Positions 1 to 7,424 are shown, counted from the stretch's first letter. The stretch: DNA of 42,673 bases from Phycisphaerae bacterium (GCA_026386845.1 JAPLMW010000071.1:1-42673), one strand, 5' to 3'. Program-made: numbers and translations. Notes: a model not told the origin generated them from the letters alone.

Positions 1-65
1 TCTGAATTAAACCATTTTACTGTTCCTGTACTCCTTACTATCTCCTTGGCCTGTCTATAGGCCAT
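1..65 (-). CDS. Cold-shock domain protein, N-terminal fragment (runs off window)
   Basis: Reading the minus strand from the ATG at 65 gives a short lead-in and then TGTVKWFNS followed by GA at the window edge. GTVKWFNS is the hallmark first strand of CspA-family cold-shock proteins, small single-stranded nucleic-acid binders that act as RNA chaperones. Only about 21 residues are inside the window. The conserved block normally starts within a few residues of the initiator Met; here the nearest in-frame ATG lies 12 residues upstream of it, and an AAGGAG sits inside that lead-in (47-42), so the real start is uncertain. A good promoter lies upstream at 142-169. Family call fairly sure, start unsure. 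Confidence 0.6.
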   Translation of the reverse strand, partial: MAYRQAKEIVRSTGTVKWFNS

Positions 66-141
66 TAAACATACTATCTCTCGATTATATTTATTGGAAG
101 CATACTCTTGAGAGATGAAAGGATACATACCAAAAACACTA

Positions 142-169
142 ATTCTACAAACTGGATTTATAAAGTCAA
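142..169 (-). promoter_or_regulatory. Sigma70-type promoter for the cold-shock gene
   Basis: On the minus strand TTGACT (169-164) and TAGAAT (147-142) are separated by 16 bases. The start point would leave a leader of roughly 70 bases before the ATG at 65, which is compatible with the long leaders of cold-shock mRNAs. Seen in sequence; activity inferred. Confidence 0.5.
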
Positions 170-205
170 CAAAAATATTAATTGTGACAAATTCTCATTT
201 TTTCA

Positions 206-275
206 TTGACTTCTGTTAGGCGATTTGTTAAAATACCCTTGTTATTTGACAAATAGTGAAATTTTAGCTTACAAT
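206..275 (+). promoter_or_regulatory. Two overlapping sigma70-type promoters facing the HNH-AP2 gene
   Basis: TTGACT (206-211) with TAAAAT (229-234), spacer 17, and TTGACA (246-251) with TACAAT (270-275), spacer 18, both point rightward. The first gene downstream starts at 642, so a transcript would carry about 360 bases of palindrome-rich leader. Just beyond lie inverted copies of GTGTTTAC (298-305) and GTAAACAC (361-368), a possible operator or leader structure. Confidence 0.45.
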
Positions 276-428
276 TGCGCAAGTTGTTGACAGCGAGGTG
301 TTTACAGTTAACAGAACCCCGAATTTTACTGTAAACGGAAAACTGTCAAATTAAAAAACCGTAAACACGCATAATTACATCCTCAATTCTTACTCAAAAC
401 GAACCCCTAAATCTGCCGGTAACCTTTG

Positions 429-454
429 CGTCGCCGTGCCGGCGACGGCTAAAC
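429..454 (+). repeat. REP-like palindrome, family A
   Basis: The stem CGTCGCCG / CGGCGACG (429-436 and 440-447) is followed by GCTAAAC. The identical 26 bases recur in reverse orientation inside the FAD oxidoreductase gene at 1853-1878, and the same arms with a longer loop recur at 3888-3936. This shows it is a dispersed repeat and not a local hairpin. Confidence 0.7.
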
Positions 455-490
455 AAAAAAGAACGAACCCCGTCATCAAATCGGCAATTA

Positions 491-521
491 ACGAACCCTG
501 CCATTGTGATGGCAGGGCTAA
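491..521 (+). repeat. REP-like palindrome, family A
   Basis: ACGAA is followed by a perfect stem CCCTGCCAT / ATGGCAGGG (496-504, 509-517) and then CTAA. It shares the family layout of GAA, C-rich arm, G-rich arm, CTAA with the hairpins that flank the RAYT gene. Confidence 0.6.
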
Positions 522-530
522 CCCGAAAAG

Positions 531-560
531 AAAACCCCCAGTAAAACTGGGGGCTAAACG
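531..560 (+). repeat. REP-like palindrome, family A
   Basis: A perfect stem CCCCCAGT / ACTGGGGG (535-542, 546-553) with a 3-base loop is followed by CTAAACGAA. It closely resembles the copy at 3940-3966, which lies inside a coding sequence. Confidence 0.6.
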
Positions 561-584
561 AACAATTAAACACTTTTAAATTTA

Positions 585-624
585 CCCCCGCAGTTTTGCC
601 GGCGGGCAAAACTAAGCGCGGGGA
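585..624 (+). repeat. Long two-tier hairpin just before the HNH-AP2 ribosome-binding site
   Basis: The inner stem AGTTTTGCC / GGCAAAACT (592-600, 605-613) lies inside an outer CCCCGC / GCGGGG pairing (586-591, 618-623). It ends 7 bases before the AGGAG at 631-635 of the following gene. It could be another palindromic repeat, a transcript-end structure or a translation control element; the sequence alone does not decide. Confidence 0.5.
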
Positions 625-641
625 TTTATAAGGAGATTTAT

Positions 642-1265
642 ATGGAGACTAAACCAAAAAGAGATTACCTGATGTTCAAAATCAGAGGCCGGCTTGTAAA
701 AGTTGACCCGGACATTTTTTACAAAATCATAAATACCCGCCACTTCGTGCCTGACAAAAAATACAACGGCGATATTGCTTCAATGCGAATCACGAGCGAA
801 GGCTATGCGGTAATTATCCGCGGAGAAAAACCGCCGCAAAGGCATATCCTACTTTCGCGGTTTATAATGAACCCCAAAAAAGGCGAAATAGATGACCATA
901 TAAACAGAAACCCTTTAGATAACCGAAGAGTAAATCTTCGGATTGTGAATAAAAGACAAAACAACCTGAATAAAAAATGTAAAAACGGGTCAGGCTTTAT
1001 CGGTGTCAGCATAAAAAACAGAAAGGGGAGAAAATATTGCTCGGCGAAACTTCAACTAAGCGGCGGCAAACAATTATCGTTTCAACTGCCGGATAGTCCC
1101 CATAATCGCGTTATCGCAGCCTTTGCGAGAGACAGGTTTGTGCTTCAGATGGGAGAAGAAGATTTTGCACCTCTGAATTTTCCCTGTTTCAAAAATGAGC
1201 CATTCAGAAGTTTTCTGCTGCAGGAGGATTTAAGGAAGCGGGCGGAGAAGAGAGCAGGAGATTGA
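642..1265 (+). CDS. HNH endonuclease with C-terminal AP2-like DNA-binding domain
   Basis: The 207-residue protein carries an HNH-type nuclease core at about 84-110: D85-H86, then the PLDNRRVNLR block and paired Asn residues (N107-N108). From about 117 to 181 follows an AP2/ERF-like three-strand-plus-helix domain, opening GFIGVS and closing with the typical APLNFP. This architecture is common in stand-alone homing-type endonucleases of phages and bacteria, which nick DNA at specific sites. The ATG is preceded by AGGAG with a 6-base spacer. The gene sits behind a cluster of palindromic repeats, and a link to their spread is only a guess. No intron or phage genes are adjacent. Family call confident, biological role unknown. 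Confidence 0.8.
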   Translation: METKPKRDYLMFKIRGRLVKVDPDIFYKIINTRHFVPDKKYNGDIASMRITSEGYAVIIRGEKPPQRHILLSRFIMNPKKGEIDDHINRNPLDNRRVNLRIVNKRQNNLNKKCKNGSGFIGVSIKNRKGRKYCSAKLQLSGGKQLSFQLPDSPHNRVIAAFARDRFVLQMGEEDFAPLNFPCFKNEPFRSFLLQEDLRKRAEKRAGD

Positions 1266-1305
1266 ACATTGAATAAGAAGTCCACTTTATATATAATGAG
1301 AGATT

Positions 1306-3276
1306 ATGACATATAAACAGCCACAGGAAATTGCAGACCAGCTTAGCCGATTGATAAAGGGCGAGTGCTTTGCTGATATTTTTACGCGCGTGGCGTTCAG
1401 CACGGACGCGAGTATCTATCAGATAATTCCAATCTGTATCATCGCGCCTAAAGATATGGAGGATATTGCGGCAGTAATAAAATATGCAGGGCTAAACGGG
1501 ATACCTGTTGTCGCACGCGGCGCCGGCAGCGGACTTGGAGGTGAATCATTAACGGGCGGCATTATGCTCGATACGACCCGTTTTATGAATAAAATCATCA
1601 GCGCAAGTGCCGACGGGCGCACAGTCACCTGTGAGGTTGGAGTCGTGCTGGACGACCTCAATAAATATCTTTTACCATTTAATAAGAAAATCGGGCCTGA
1701 CCCATCGAGCGGAAACCGTGCGGTAATCGGCGGAGTCGTTGCCAATAATTCGACCGGCGCTCATTCGCTCAGCTACGGCTATATTGCTGAATATGTTGAA
1801 AAAATAAAAGCGGTTCTGGCCGATGGAACTATCGCTGAATTTGGGAATAACAGTTTAGCCGTCGCCGGCACGGCGACGTCAGAGCCGCGAACGTTAGTGA
1901 GCGGTATTGCGGGCGAATGTTTTGAATTATTGAATTCAAATGCTTTGCTTATTGAGAAGGCCCAGCCTGAAACGAAAAGAAATCACAGCGGCTATAATAT
2001 CGCGGATGTCGTTCACCCCGTTAGAGACAAGGCATCAAAGATGCCTGACGGCCACCAAAGGGGGCCTGTCTCTAACGGGGTTCATAACGGCAGAGTTGAT
2101 ATGGCGAAACTTCTGGCAGGTTCAGAGGGGACGCTTGCTGTTTTTACAGAAGTTACGCTGCGGACGGTTGATATACCGAAAGTTGCAGCGGTTATTCAGT
2201 TTGAATTTGATTCGCTTGATAAAATGGCAAGGGCGGTGCCGGCGATTGTTGACAGCGGCGCAGCGGCCTGCGAATTGATGGGTCAGGATTTAATAAGAAT
2301 CGCAAGGGAGGCCTTTGAGCAATACCACGATATTCTCAACCCTGATTCTGTCGCCAGTTTGCTTGTCGAGCATACGGGCAGCTCAACGGAAGAAGTTAAG
2401 CGGAAGATAGAGAAAACGGTTTCAGATGTCGGCGGTCTTTGTTTTGATAAGAAAATTGTCTTTGACCCGGAAGTGCAAAAGAGATTATTTAAATGCCGCA
2501 AGGATGCCGTTCCTTTGCTAAGCAGAAAGAAAGGATTGAAGCAGCCGATACCGTTTATTGAGGATGTTTCAGTTGATAATAAAAAACTTGCCGAGTATCT
2601 GGCGGGTTTGCAGAAAATCGGCGAAAAATTTAAAGTCGATATGGTTTATTACGGACACGCGGGCGACGGCGAAATTCACGTCAGACCCTATTTAGACTTG
2701 TCAGACCCGGCGGATGTCAAAAAAATGACCGATATAGCGGAAGAGGTTTTTACGCTGGCATTGTCGCTGGGCGGGTCGCTCAGCGGAGAGCACGCTGACG
2801 GTTTGATTCACGCGGCGTTTATGAGAAAGCATTTTGGCGAGGAGTATTTCGATATTCTAAAGCGGCTTAAGCGGATATTCGACCCGAAAAATATTCTCAA
2901 TCCCGGAAAAATCATCAGCGATAACGCCGAGGTAATGACGCAGAACTTGCGCGGCGGAAATAAAATCATCGGCGAAAGGACAAAAACAAAGCTTAACTTC
3001 AAGCCGGACGAATTTAAGTTCGAGCTTGTCAAGTGCAGCGGCTGCGGTGTTTGCAGGAGTACCGATTCTGCGATAAGGATGTGTCCTGTTTTTCGCGCGA
3101 CAGGTAATGAAATGGATTCTTCGCGGGCAAGGGCGAACCTGCTGGCGGCCTGGGCGAAAGGGATTTTGACAGAACAGGATTTTGAATCGGAGAAGTTTCG
3201 AGAAATTCTGTCAACCTGTCTGAACTGCAAAGCCTGTGTGTTGATTGTCCTTCGGGCGTTGATGTTTCAAAAATGA
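1306..3276 (+). CDS. FAD-linked oxidase / Fe-S oxidoreductase (GlcD-like), N-terminal part of a frameshifted gene
   Basis: This is the front two thirds of a roughly 1000-residue D-lactate/glycolate dehydrogenase-like flavoprotein with fused Fe-S domains. An FAD-binding PCMH fold (about 40-240) shows the RGAGSGLGG loop and PDPSSGNRAVIGG. The oxidase C-terminal domain shows GHAGDGEIHVRP and SGEHADG, the usual substrate and metal residues. Near the end come ferredoxin-type motifs, CSGCGVC and then CLNCKAC. The reading frame breaks right after that last Cys: the matching VDCPSGVDVSKM continues in another frame from 3240, so one base is missing around 3238-3239. Two foreign palindromes lie in frame (1853-1878 and 2016-2080). 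Likely an electron-donating 2-hydroxyacid dehydrogenase if the frame is intact in the cell. Confidence 0.85.
   Translation: MTYKQPQEIADQLSRLIKGECFADIFTRVAFSTDASIYQIIPICIIAPKDMEDIAAVIKYAGLNGIPVVARGAGSGLGGESLTGGIMLDTTRFMNKIISASADGRTVTCEVGVVLDDLNKYLLPFNKKIGPDPSSGNRAVIGGVVANNSTGAHSLSYGYIAEYVEKIKAVLADGTIAEFGNNSLAVAGTATSEPRTLVSGIAGECFELLNSNALLIEKAQPETKRNHSGYNIADVVHPVRDKASKMPDGHQRGPVSNGVHNGRVDMAKLLAGSEGTLAVFTEVTLRTVDIPKVAAVIQFEFDSLDKMARAVPAIVDSGAAACELMGQDLIRIAREAFEQYHDILNPDSVASLLVEHTGSSTEEVKRKIEKTVSDVGGLCFDKKIVFDPEVQKRLFKCRKDAVPLLSRKKGLKQPIPFIEDVSVDNKKLAEYLAGLQKIGEKFKVDMVYYGHAGDGEIHVRPYLDLSDPADVKKMTDIAEEVFTLALSLGGSLSGEHADGLIHAAFMRKHFGEEYFDILKRLKRIFDPKNILNPGKIISDNAEVMTQNLRGGNKIIGERTKTKLNFKPDEFKFELVKCSGCGVCRSTDSAIRMCPVFRATGNEMDSSRARANLLAAWAKGILTEQDFESEKFREILSTCLNCKACVLIVLRALMFQK
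1853..1878 (-). repeat. Family A palindrome inside the FAD oxidoreductase gene
   Basis: This is an exact reverse complement of the 26-base repeat at 429-454. It is read in frame as part of a surface-type linker (LAVAGTATSEP) between the FAD-binding core and the region leading to the second half of the domain. Confidence 0.7.
2012..2084 (+). mobile_element. MITE-like palindrome, type B, inserted in frame in the FAD oxidoreductase gene
   Basis: Perfect 14-base outer arms begin CCCCGTTAGAGACA (2016-2029) and end with the complement (2067-2080). An inner stem AGGCATC / GATGCCT lies at 2030-2046. The element is flanked on both sides by TTCA (2012-2015 and 2081-2084), a 4-bp target duplication. 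Element plus duplication is 69 bases, exactly 23 codons. Removing it restores ADVVHNGRVDMAKLLAGSEG, the expected family sequence. Confidence 0.85.
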
Positions 3277-4301
3277 TAATGGAGGCGCGGACGAGACTTG
3301 CCCAAAAACGCGGCCTGAATCACACGGCTAAAGTTCTGGTCTCCAATCGTTATATGAGCATTTTCGCATCCGCTTTTGCGCCGATAAGCAATATCTTTAT
3401 GAGCCTTGCACCTGTCAGATGGATTATGCAGATATTAACGGGAATTGATAAAAGAAGGGCGATGCCGAAATTCGGCTTTTCGACGTTTATAAGAAAAGCA
3501 GAAAAATGGCTGGCAGAGCAGCCTAAATTAGAAAATCCCGTCGATAAAGTCGCATATTTTACAGACACTTTTGTTAATTATAACGACCACAAACTTGGTT
3601 TTGCCGTTATAAAGTTTTTAAGGCACAATAATATTGATGTGATAATTCCAAAACAAAGGCCTGCACCGCTGCCTGCTGTTGTTTACGGCGATATAAAAAC
3701 AAGCAAGAAAGATTTAGAGTTTAACGTCAAATATTTAAGCGAAGCGGTAAAGAGAGGTTATAAAATTATTTGTTCCGAGCCGAGTGCCGCACTGTGCATG
3801 AAGGAGGATTTGAGATTTTTCGTCGATAATCCCGACGCAAAAATTGTTTCGGAAAATACATTTGAGTTTTTTGATTATTTGAAAAACGTCGCCGTGCCCC
3901 TCGACTCTGCTCAGGACAGGCCGGCGACGGCTAAACAAACCCCCAACATAAAGTTGGGGGCTTACGGACTAACCGATAAATACGTTCATCATACACCCTG
4001 TCATCTTCTTTCGTTAGGCGTCAAGCCGGCATCAATAGAGGTTTTGAAACGGCTTGCGGGAATTGAAGTAAGAGAACTTGACGGCGGATGCTGCGGAATA
4101 GCGGGAACATTCGGAATGCAAAAGAAAAATTACGACCTTTCAATACAAATCGGCAGGAAATTAGCCGAGAAAATAGAAAAATCTGGGGCAGGAATAATCC
4201 TTACCGAGTGCTCAACGTGCAAAATGCAGATTGAACAGTTGACCGGCAAAGAGGTAAGGCATCCGATTAAGGTCCTGGCTGAGGCGTTCGGTCTATTGTA
4301 A
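3240..4301 (+). pseudogene. Fe-S oxidoreductase (CCG-domain) C-terminal part of the frameshifted FAD/Fe-S gene
   Basis: This frame continues the broken protein: VDCPSGVDVSKM supplies the last Cys of the second 4Fe-4S motif and joins directly to the text ending CLNCKAC upstream. An independent start at 3273 is possible but has no plausible ribosome-binding site. The part contains two cysteine-rich (CCG-type) repeats. The second is intact: HHTPCH, GGCCGIAGTFG and TECSTCKMQIEQL. The first has lost its paired cysteines and reads QRPAPLPAVVYGD where CC is usual, so it may not bind its cluster. A double family A palindrome is read in frame at 3888-3966. Missing-base frameshift: authentic decay or sequencing error cannot be separated here. 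Confidence 0.75.
3888..3966 (+). repeat. Two tandem family A palindromes read in frame inside the Fe-S oxidoreductase
   Basis: The first copy has arms CGTCGCCG (3888-3895) and CGGCGACG (3922-3929) followed by GCTAAAC, the same arms as 429-454 with an extra inner hairpin in the loop. The second copy is a perfect stem CCCCCAAC / GTTGGGGG (3940-3947, 3953-3960) followed by CTTA. Together they add about 26 residues of linker between the two CCG repeats. Confidence 0.7.
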
Positions 4302-4369
4302 TTTAGCCGGTTTTATTGTTCACCATAGAGCCACAGAGAAAATAGGGGTTTTATTTAATATTGAAGAAT

Positions 4370-4423
4370 GAACCCGCTCGGCATCCTTCGACTGCGCTCA
4401 GGATTAAGGCCGAGGGGCTAAAT
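4370..4423 (+). repeat. REP-like hairpin upstream of the RAYT gene
   Basis: GAACCC-G-CTCGGC (4370-4382) pairs with GCCGAGGGG (4409-4417) and encloses a second stem ATCC / GGAT (4383-4404). It ends GGGGCTAAAT. It has the same nested layout and the same inner ATCC...GGATTAAG text as the copy just after the RAYT stop codon. Confidence 0.8.
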
Positions 4424-4461
4424 GACGAATAAAAAAAAATAAATTGCAGAGAGGCAATCCA

Positions 4462-4932
4462 ATGTCTATTATTCCATATATGCAAAAACTTTTAGCATAT
4501 ATGATAACGTGGACTACATATGGCACATGGCTGCAAGGCGATGAAAGAAGATATGTCAAAGACGGACAAACCCTTGACCCTAATCCAAACCTTAAAAAAT
4601 CAAACCTATCATCACTTAAACAACAAACAACAAAACTTACACCCCAACAAAAAACTACAGCACAAAACGCAATCCTCGAAGAAGCAAAAAGAATCAATCA
4701 TAAAATTCATGCCATCGCAGTATATTCCAACCACATACATATCGTCGCAGAAAATAACCATACGCCAATAAACCAGATGGTTTCAAGATATAAAAATGTC
4801 GTAACAGCAGTGTTAAAACGAACAGGATTCAACGCCAAATTGTGGACAAAAGGATATGATAAAAGATTCTGCTTTACAGAAGAACAGTTAAAACAAAAAA
4901 TAGAATATGTTAATAAGCATAATATTCAATAA
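4462..4932 (+). CDS. REP-associated tyrosine transposase (RAYT, Y1 family)
   Basis: This 156-residue single-strand DNA transposase belongs to the IS200-like Y1 superfamily. The N-terminal strand reads ITWTTYGTWLQGD, typical of the REP-associated branch. The HUH metal-binding pair is H91-I-H93 in SNHIHIVAE, and Y110 in the following helix is the likely nucleophile. The start chosen is the ATG at 4462, with AGAGG 8-9 bases upstream; a TTG at 4444 is an alternative. RAYT proteins bind and cut REP hairpins and are thought to spread them. Here a matching hairpin lies on each side, one about 40 bases before the start and one beginning 4 bases after the stop. The base composition is much more A-rich than neighbouring genes, consistent with transfer. 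Confidence 0.88.
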   Translation: MSIIPYMQKLLAYMITWTTYGTWLQGDERRYVKDGQTLDPNPNLKKSNLSSLKQQTTKLTPQQKTTAQNAILEEAKRINHKIHAIAVYSNHIHIVAENNHTPINQMVSRYKNVVTAVLKRTGFNAKLWTKGYDKRFCFTEEQLKQKIEYVNKHNIQ

Positions 4933-4936
4933 CGAC

Positions 4937-4994
4937 GAACCCCCCGGCATCCTACTTCGCCAAGGCTACGTAGGATTAAGGCCGGGGGGCTAAA
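4937..4994 (+). repeat. REP-like hairpin downstream of the RAYT gene
   Basis: CCCCCCGGC (4940-4948) pairs with GCCGGGGGG (4981-4989), with an inner stem ATCCTAC / GTAGGAT (4949-4955, 4970-4976), then CTAAAT. The preceding bases are CGAA, as in other family A copies. Confidence 0.8.
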
Positions 4995-5011
4995 TAGAAA
5001 ATTGAAAATCA

Positions 5012-5039
5012 TTGTAATTTTTCCGGCTTATTTTACAAT
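5012..5039 (+). promoter_or_regulatory. Promoter of amrS, giving a near-leaderless transcript
   Basis: TTGTAA (5012-5017) and TACAAT (5034-5039) are 16 bases apart. The ATG of the gene is at 5046, only 6 bases after the -10 box, so transcription would begin at or next to the start codon. No Shine-Dalgarno sequence is visible between. Confidence 0.45.
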
Positions 5040-5045
5040 AATGGT

Positions 5046-6080
5046 ATGGCGGAAAAGTTAAAAGAAGCTGTTTTATATCAATCGCTCGACGATAAAAAGG
5101 TTCGATGCAATCTTTGTAATTGGCGGTGCGTTATAAACGATGATTCTTTGGGGCATTGCTGCGTTCGTAAGAATATCGGCGGGAAATTATATTCACTTAA
5201 TTATCATAAGCTCTGTTCGGCGAACCCCGACCCGATTGAAAAAAAGCCGCTGTTTCATTTTCAGCCGGGAAGCAAGAGTTTTTCCATAGCAACGCCCGGC
5301 TGCAATTTTCAGTGTGTTTTCTGTCAGAACTGGCAGATAAGCCAGCAGGCAATAGAAGACGGCGAAATCGACGGGCAGGCACTTGAGCCGGCAAAGATTG
5401 TGGAGTTTGCACTCAAGGCAGACTGCAAGAGTATGGCATACACATATACCGAGCCGACAATATTTATGGAGCTTGCGGCGGATTGCGGCAGAATCGCGAA
5501 ACAAAAAGGCCTTGCCAATGTTTTTGTCTCCAACGGCTATATGACAAAAGAAGCGATTGATTTCGCATCGGACTGGCTCGATGGAATAAACGTCGATTTG
5601 AAAAGTTTCAGCGAAGATTATTATAAAAATCTCTGCAAAGCGAAATTAAAACCTGTTTTGGATACAATAGATTACATCGCTAATCATACAAAAATATGGA
5701 TGGAGATAACGACTCTTGTTGTGCCGGGGCAAAATGATTCTGATGAAGAATTGAAACAGATAGCGGATTTTCTTGTTAATACCTGCGGAGCTGATATTCC
5801 CTGGCATGTGAGCAGGTTTTATCCGCAGTATAAATATTCTGATGTGCCGCCGACGCCAGGGTCAACTTTGCAAAGGGCTGAGATAATCGCAAAGGCGGCG
5901 GGTCTGCATTACGTTTACATCGGCAATTTGCGAACAATGAAAGGAGAAAATACGTATTGTCCGAAATGCGAGCGTTTATTGATTGAGCGGAAAGGTTTTT
6001 ATGTAACCGAAAACAGCATCAAAAACGGCTGCTGCCCCGGTTGTAATAAGAAAATCGCAGGTTTTGAGCTTAATAGTTGA
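5046..6080 (+). CDS. amrS: AmmeMemoRadiSam-system radical SAM enzyme (AmrS-like)
   Basis: The 344-residue radical SAM protein has the CxxxCxxC cluster motif at C86, C90 and C93 (PGCNFQCVFCQNW). In front is a cysteine-rich N-terminal segment (C21, C24, C28, C38, C39), and at the end a CPKC...CPGC ribbon. Length and motif layout match AmrS, formerly grouped with pyruvate-formate-lyase activating enzymes. Family members often occur with AMMECR1 and Memo proteins; neither partner is in this window, so the gene stands alone here. The exact reaction of this family is not settled. The start is close behind a promoter and lies just downstream of the REP-RAYT unit. Confidence 0.85.
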   Translation: MAEKLKEAVLYQSLDDKKVRCNLCNWRCVINDDSLGHCCVRKNIGGKLYSLNYHKLCSANPDPIEKKPLFHFQPGSKSFSIATPGCNFQCVFCQNWQISQQAIEDGEIDGQALEPAKIVEFALKADCKSMAYTYTEPTIFMELAADCGRIAKQKGLANVFVSNGYMTKEAIDFASDWLDGINVDLKSFSEDYYKNLCKAKLKPVLDTIDYIANHTKIWMEITTLVVPGQNDSDEELKQIADFLVNTCGADIPWHVSRFYPQYKYSDVPPTPGSTLQRAEIIAKAAGLHYVYIGNLRTMKGENTYCPKCERLLIERKGFYVTENSIKNGCCPGCNKKIAGFELNS

Positions 6081-6089
6081 TATTTGTTG

Positions 6090-6118
6090 TTTACAAGCCA
6101 TAATAGGGGTAGTATAAT
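6090..6118 (+). promoter_or_regulatory. Promoter upstream of the NPD-family flavoenzyme
   Basis: TTTACA (6090-6095) and TATAAT (6113-6118) have a 17-base spacer and face the gene at 6257. The leader would be about 130 bases. Confidence 0.5.
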
Positions 6119-6256
6119 CTGCAAAATGTATTAAATCGGAATTGTCGCGTAATTTGGCATTGAAACAATGAATTCGCCTGACAGCAATATAGACTTCGAT
6201 ATCGCTCATTAACGACATTTCTCTTGTAACGCGAACCTTTGTGAAATGAGATATTT

Positions 6257-7357
6257 ATGAACACAAACGGCATACCAGCTTTGAAAATCGGGAATTTAAC
6301 CATCAGCCCGCCAATAATACAGGGCGGAATGGGCATCCGTGTATCTGGGGCAAATCTTGCCTCTGCTGTCGCGAATACCGGTTGCGCCGGTGTCATAGCA
6401 AGCACAGGGATCGGCATGTTTGAGGATTTCCAGGGCACCAATTTATGGATGTTTAACGGCGAGTCCTTAAGAGGTGAAATCAGAAAGGCCAAAAGCCTTA
6501 CCAAAGGTATAATCGGCGTCAACATAATGGTCGCTCTTACCGATTACGAGAACCTTGTGAAGGTGTCGGTCGAAGAAAATGTAGATATGATAATTTGCGG
6601 GGCCGGTCTGCCGCTGGATTTGCCGAAATTTCTTAACGGCAAGGATATTAAACTGATTCCGATTGTTTCCTCATCGAGAGCGCTTCAAATTATTTGCAGA
6701 AGATGGCAAAGTCATTTCAATAAACTGCCCGATGCGGTAATTGTAGAAGGCGTTCATGCAGGCGGACATTTAGGTTATTCTTATGAGAGTGTAACGGAAA
6801 ATACGACACAGACGCTTGAACAGATAGTCGAGGATGTAATTATCGTTGCTAATTCTTTCGAGCCTGCCATACCTGTGATTGCGGCGGGCGGGATTTTCTA
6901 CGGAGCGGACATCGCCCGTTTTCTTAGAATGGGCGCTGCAGGCGTTCAAATGGCAACACGTTTTGTCTGCACTGATGAATGTGATGTCCATCCCAACTTT
7001 AAGCAGGCCTATTTGAATGCCAAGGCCGAGGATATAACAATAATCAAAAGTCCTGTGGGTTTGCCGGGCAGAGTTATAAACAACAGCTTTGTGGAAAAAA
7101 TCAAGCAGGGCCAAACTATGCCTTTCAAATGCAGTTATAAATGTCTCAGGACCTGTGACCCTGAGAAAGCGCCTTATTGCATAGCCAAAGTTCTGGCAAA
7201 CGCGGCAAAAGGCAAACTGGACGAATCTTTCGCATTTGCCGGCTCAAACGCCTACCAATGCAGCGAAATCGTACCGGTGAAAGTACTTGTTGACAAATTA
7301 GTTGAAGAATTAAGCCAGGCACTTGCCGCGGAAAAGCAAAGCTTTAGTGTAAAATAG
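6257..7357 (+). CDS. NAD(P)H-dependent flavin oxidoreductase, nitronate monooxygenase / FabK family
   Basis: This is an FMN-binding TIM-barrel enzyme of 366 residues. Visible motifs are PPIIQGGMGIRVSG at the N-terminus, VEGVHAGGHLGY with the conserved active-site-region His, and AAGGIFYGADI and MGAAGVQMATRF for phosphate binding. After the barrel a Cys-rich tail (CSYKCLRTC and a further Cys at PYC) is seen; such tails occur in a subgroup of this family and may hold a metal or Fe-S centre. It could detoxify alkyl nitronates or act as an enoyl-ACP reductase. No fatty-acid genes are nearby, so the narrower name is not decided. It has its own promoter. Confidence 0.8.
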   Translation: MNTNGIPALKIGNLTISPPIIQGGMGIRVSGANLASAVANTGCAGVIASTGIGMFEDFQGTNLWMFNGESLRGEIRKAKSLTKGIIGVNIMVALTDYENLVKVSVEENVDMIICGAGLPLDLPKFLNGKDIKLIPIVSSSRALQIICRRWQSHFNKLPDAVIVEGVHAGGHLGYSYESVTENTTQTLEQIVEDVIIVANSFEPAIPVIAAGGIFYGADIARFLRMGAAGVQMATRFVCTDECDVHPNFKQAYLNAKAEDITIIKSPVGLPGRVINNSFVEKIKQGQTMPFKCSYKCLRTCDPEKAPYCIAKVLANAAKGKLDESFAFAGSNAYQCSEIVPVKVLVDKLVEELSQALAAEKQSFSVK

Positions 7358-7382
7358 CACAACTCAATTCCAAAATCTTTAA

Positions 7383-7410
7383 TTGAATCAAAGCTAAAAT
7401 CTTATATAAT
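7383..7410 (+). promoter_or_regulatory. Promoter of pdxB
   Basis: TTGAAT (7383-7388) and TATAAT (7405-7410) are spaced by 16 bases. The ATG is 14 bases after the -10 box, so the leader would be very short. Confidence 0.5.
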
Positions 7411-7424
7411 ATCAGGGATAAATT

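Larger units (their letters stand above)
4370..4994 (+). mobile_element. RAYT gene bracketed by two REP-like hairpins (REPtron-like unit)
   Basis: The unit is hairpin (4370-4423), RAYT gene (4462-4932), hairpin (4937-4994), all in the same orientation. Hairpins of the same family are scattered at 429, 491, 531, 1853, 3888, 3940 and 35154. This is the expected picture of a domesticated transposase and its non-autonomous targets. Confidence 0.7.

Noticed and set aside
394-609. 71-codon minus-strand open frame over the palindrome cluster
   Set aside because: It is a translation of the hairpins themselves, without a start signal or familiar protein.
1488-1500. GGGCTAAACGGG inside the FAD oxidoreductase as another family A copy
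   Set aside because: No opposing C-rich arm; it encodes the conserved glycine-asparagine region of the flavoprotein, so coincidence.
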